7,140 nt of DNA from Planctomicrobium piriforme. GTDB lineage: Bacteria > Planctomycetota > Planctomycetia > Pirellulales > PNKZ01. A program made the position numbers and the translations under genes. The first letter of the stretch is position 1. The number at the start of each line of letters is the position of its first letter. Positions 6,103 through 7,140 of this stretch are shown here, piece by piece. The notes beneath the pieces are model-generated. The model searched no databases, was not told the DNA's origin, and saw only the letters and a program-made list of their open reading frames with translations. The DNA lies in NCBI GenBank assembly GCA_945877965.1, contig CAMCTH010000242.1, positions 1 to 7,140 on the forward strand, given 5' to 3'.

Positions 6103-6127
6103 GAAGACTGGAGACGAGAGACGGGAG
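6103..6127. repeat. Short heptad repeat next to the proB start
   Basis: The plus strand reads gaagact, ggagacg, agagacg, ggag: three and a half units of a seven-base purine-rich repeat of the form RRAGACN. On the proB side this makes the last 25 nt of the leader a pyrimidine-rich tract (CTCCCGTCTCTCGTCTCC...) ending 3 nt before the ATG, where a Shine-Dalgarno would be expected. No ribosome site is therefore visible for proB. Confidence 0.45.
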
Positions 6128-6177
6128 TAAACGAAACGAGCGAATAGCGAAGTCGAACTATGACCCAACAACGAAAC

Positions 6178-6211
6178 CGGAAATCTTCCGTGTCCCGTCG
6201 GAAGTCTTCGG
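6178..6211. promoter_or_regulatory. Pair of palindrome-like sites in the proB/purF intergenic region
   Basis: Two 13-bp copies, cggaaatcttccg (6178-6190) and cggaagtcttcgg (6199-6211), match at 11 of 13 positions and begin exactly 21 bp apart, two helical turns. The first is a perfect 5-bp-arm palindrome (CGGAA/TTCCG); the second carries GAAG-T-CTTC. This is the geometry of a dimer-binding operator pair. They lie 79-112 bp upstream of the proB start and about 120-150 bp upstream of the purF promoter, so they could serve either gene. The regulator is unknown. Confidence 0.35.
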
Positions 6212-6328
6212 TCTTATGAGTTCGGTCTCCGCATCCGGTTCAATCGGAATTCATCGAGAATACCGAAGCGGCCCGCAGCGCAACAGTCGTGCCTGTCGAC
6301 ATTTCCGCACAGTCGCCGCCGCAGTCGG

Positions 6329-6357
6329 TTGTGAAACCTTCGGCTCGCTCCTAGAAT
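6329..6357 (+). promoter_or_regulatory. Sigma70-type promoter for the purF-like gene
   Basis: TTGTGA (6329-6334) and TAGAAT (6352-6357) are separated by exactly 17 bp, matching the -35 consensus at 4 of 6 and the -10 consensus at 5 of 6. Transcription would start near 6364, leaving a leader of about 100 nt before the ATG at 6465. It is the best promoter-like pair in the window and is correctly placed and oriented for the downstream gene. Confidence 0.5.
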
Positions 6358-6464
6358 AAGGTTCTCGCGTCGCCGTTCGACCTCGTCAGCCCGTCAACCG
6401 GTCTCTTCGACAACGCCACTCTGCACCAAATCTTTGCTCACCGCCGTCCCGAGCCGCCTTCTCC

Positions 6465-7140
6465 ATGAGCGAAATGCACCACGAGTGCGGCATTGCCGCG
6501 ATTTACCACCTTCCCAGTCGTGCCGTCAGTCCGCTGGCGCCCGACCAAGGGGCCGATCACGTTTCGCGACTCATCCCGCGAATGTTGCTCGATGTGCAGA
6601 ACCGCGGCCAGCTGTCGGCCGGCATGACGTCGTATAATCCCGATCGCGACCAACTGCTCGACACCTACAAAGAACTCGGCAGCGTTACGGAAGTCTTCCG
6701 CCTCAGCCATCGCGCGAAGGCCGAAAGTCTGATGGACAAGTACGCCGGGCGGGCCGCCATCGGCCACGTTCGCTATGCCACGTGCGGGGCCGAAGACCGG
6801 CGCTATGCGCAACCGTTCGAGCGCAAACATCTGCAGAAGCACAAATGGTTCGCCTTCGGCTTCAACGGCCAGCTGACGAACTATCAACAGCTGCGGGCCG
6901 AATTGCTGGCCCACGACGATTTCCATCTGGCCCGCGACACCGACACCGAAATCATCATGCACGAGATCGGCCGGCAATGGTCGGGCGACGCCAAGATCGG
7001 CATGATCGACGTGATGAAGAACGTGGCCCGCAAGTTCGACGGGGCCTATAGCCTCGCGCTACTGACGGCGGCCGGCGACATGCTCGTCGCCCGTGATCCG
7101 CTGGGGCTGAAGCCGCTTTGCTACGCGCTGCAAGGCCCGC
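6465..7140 (+). CDS. purF: Class II glutamine amidotransferase, probable amidophosphoribosyltransferase (N-terminal 225 residues; runs off the right edge)
   Basis: The gene is open to the right edge. PurF uses glutamine-derived ammonia to turn PRPP into phosphoribosylamine, the first step of purine synthesis. The visible part is a complete Ntn glutaminase domain: ECGIAAIY with nucleophile Cys8, NRGQLSAGM (46-54), GHVRYAT (100-106), YAQPFER (114-120), FNGQLTNYQQLR (133-144), DTDTEIIMHEI (158-168), FDGAYSLALL (191-200) and ARDPLGLKPL (209-218). Cys8 implies cleavage of a short propeptide MSEMHHE to expose the active N-terminus, as in Bacillus PurF; a start at the second ATG (6474) would leave MHHE. 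Residues differing from common PurF are Phe133 before the NG motif (usually His) and Asn46 (usually His of HRGQ). The phosphoribosyltransferase domain lies outside, so another class II amidotransferase is not excluded. No Shine-Dalgarno is visible; a promoter lies about 100 bp upstream. Confidence 0.85.
   Translation, partial: MSEMHHECGIAAIYHLPSRAVSPLAPDQGADHVSRLIPRMLLDVQNRGQLSAGMTSYNPDRDQLLDTYKELGSVTEVFRLSHRAKAESLMDKYAGRAAIGHVRYATCGAEDRRYAQPFERKHLQKHKWFAFGFNGQLTNYQQLRAELLAHDDFHLARDTDTEIIMHEIGRQWSGDAKIGMIDVMKNVARKFDGAYSLALLTAAGDMLVARDPLGLKPLCYALQGP

Larger units (their letters stand above)
6100..6464. other. Divergent intergenic region between proB and the purF-like gene
   Basis: This 365-bp gap contains the heptad repeat beside proB, the paired palindrome-like sites and the purF promoter listed separately. 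No convincing proB promoter was found: TTGAAC with a CATAAG-like -10 on the minus strand around 6244-6214 is the nearest candidate and is weak. The roughly 100-nt purF leader shows no riboswitch pattern that I recognise, and no ribosome site precedes the purF ATG. Nothing codes here. Confidence 0.55.

Noticed and set aside
6438..6977. Minus-strand open frame of 179 codons opposite the purF-like gene
   Set aside because: The plus strand carries an intact glutaminase domain in this interval, left open only because the gene passes the window edge. The minus frame is its mirror.

Overview
The window is GC-rich, densely coded bacterial DNA with few strong Shine-Dalgarno sites. The overall style, and the start of the PurF-like protein (Cys8 behind a short propeptide), suggest a member of the Planctomycetes. 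That assignment is inferred from protein style and memory; no rRNA or marker search was possible.

Left part (1-3779, all minus strand): a tight three-gene operon read right to left. It encodes a membrane-anchored SGNH-hydrolase-like protein, an MBOAT membrane O-acyltransferase and a fatty-acyl-AMP-ligase-like adenylating enzyme that runs off the left edge. The first two genes overlap by an ATGA; the third starts 12 nt after the second, in the same reading frame. Activating enzyme plus MBOAT plus SGNH protein parallels DltA/DltB/DltD and alginate/peptidoglycan O-acetylation systems. The likely job is acylation of an extracytoplasmic polymer. A carrier protein would be expected just outside the left edge.

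Middle (3780-4959): a 107-bp palindromic repeat (3949-4055), then a HicA/HicB toxin-antitoxin pair on the minus strand (toxin gene first, overlapping antitoxin gene). Upstream of it lies an intergenic region holding an elaborate nested hairpin (4740-4845) between proB and hicA. On the minus-strand transcript this hairpin has two terminator-like U-rich tracts and three mutually exclusive 7-nt segments, an arrangement resembling an attenuator.

Right part (4960-7140): proB (glutamate 5-kinase with C-terminal PUA domain, minus strand), without proA beside it. It is divergent from a plus-strand class II glutamine amidotransferase gene, probably purF, which runs off the right edge. The 365-bp region between them holds a good sigma70-type promoter for purF, a pair of palindrome-like sites 21 bp apart and a short heptad repeat next to the proB start.

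The most novel-looking items are the acylation operon with a fatty-acyl-type activating enzyme and the attenuator-like structure between proB and hicAB.
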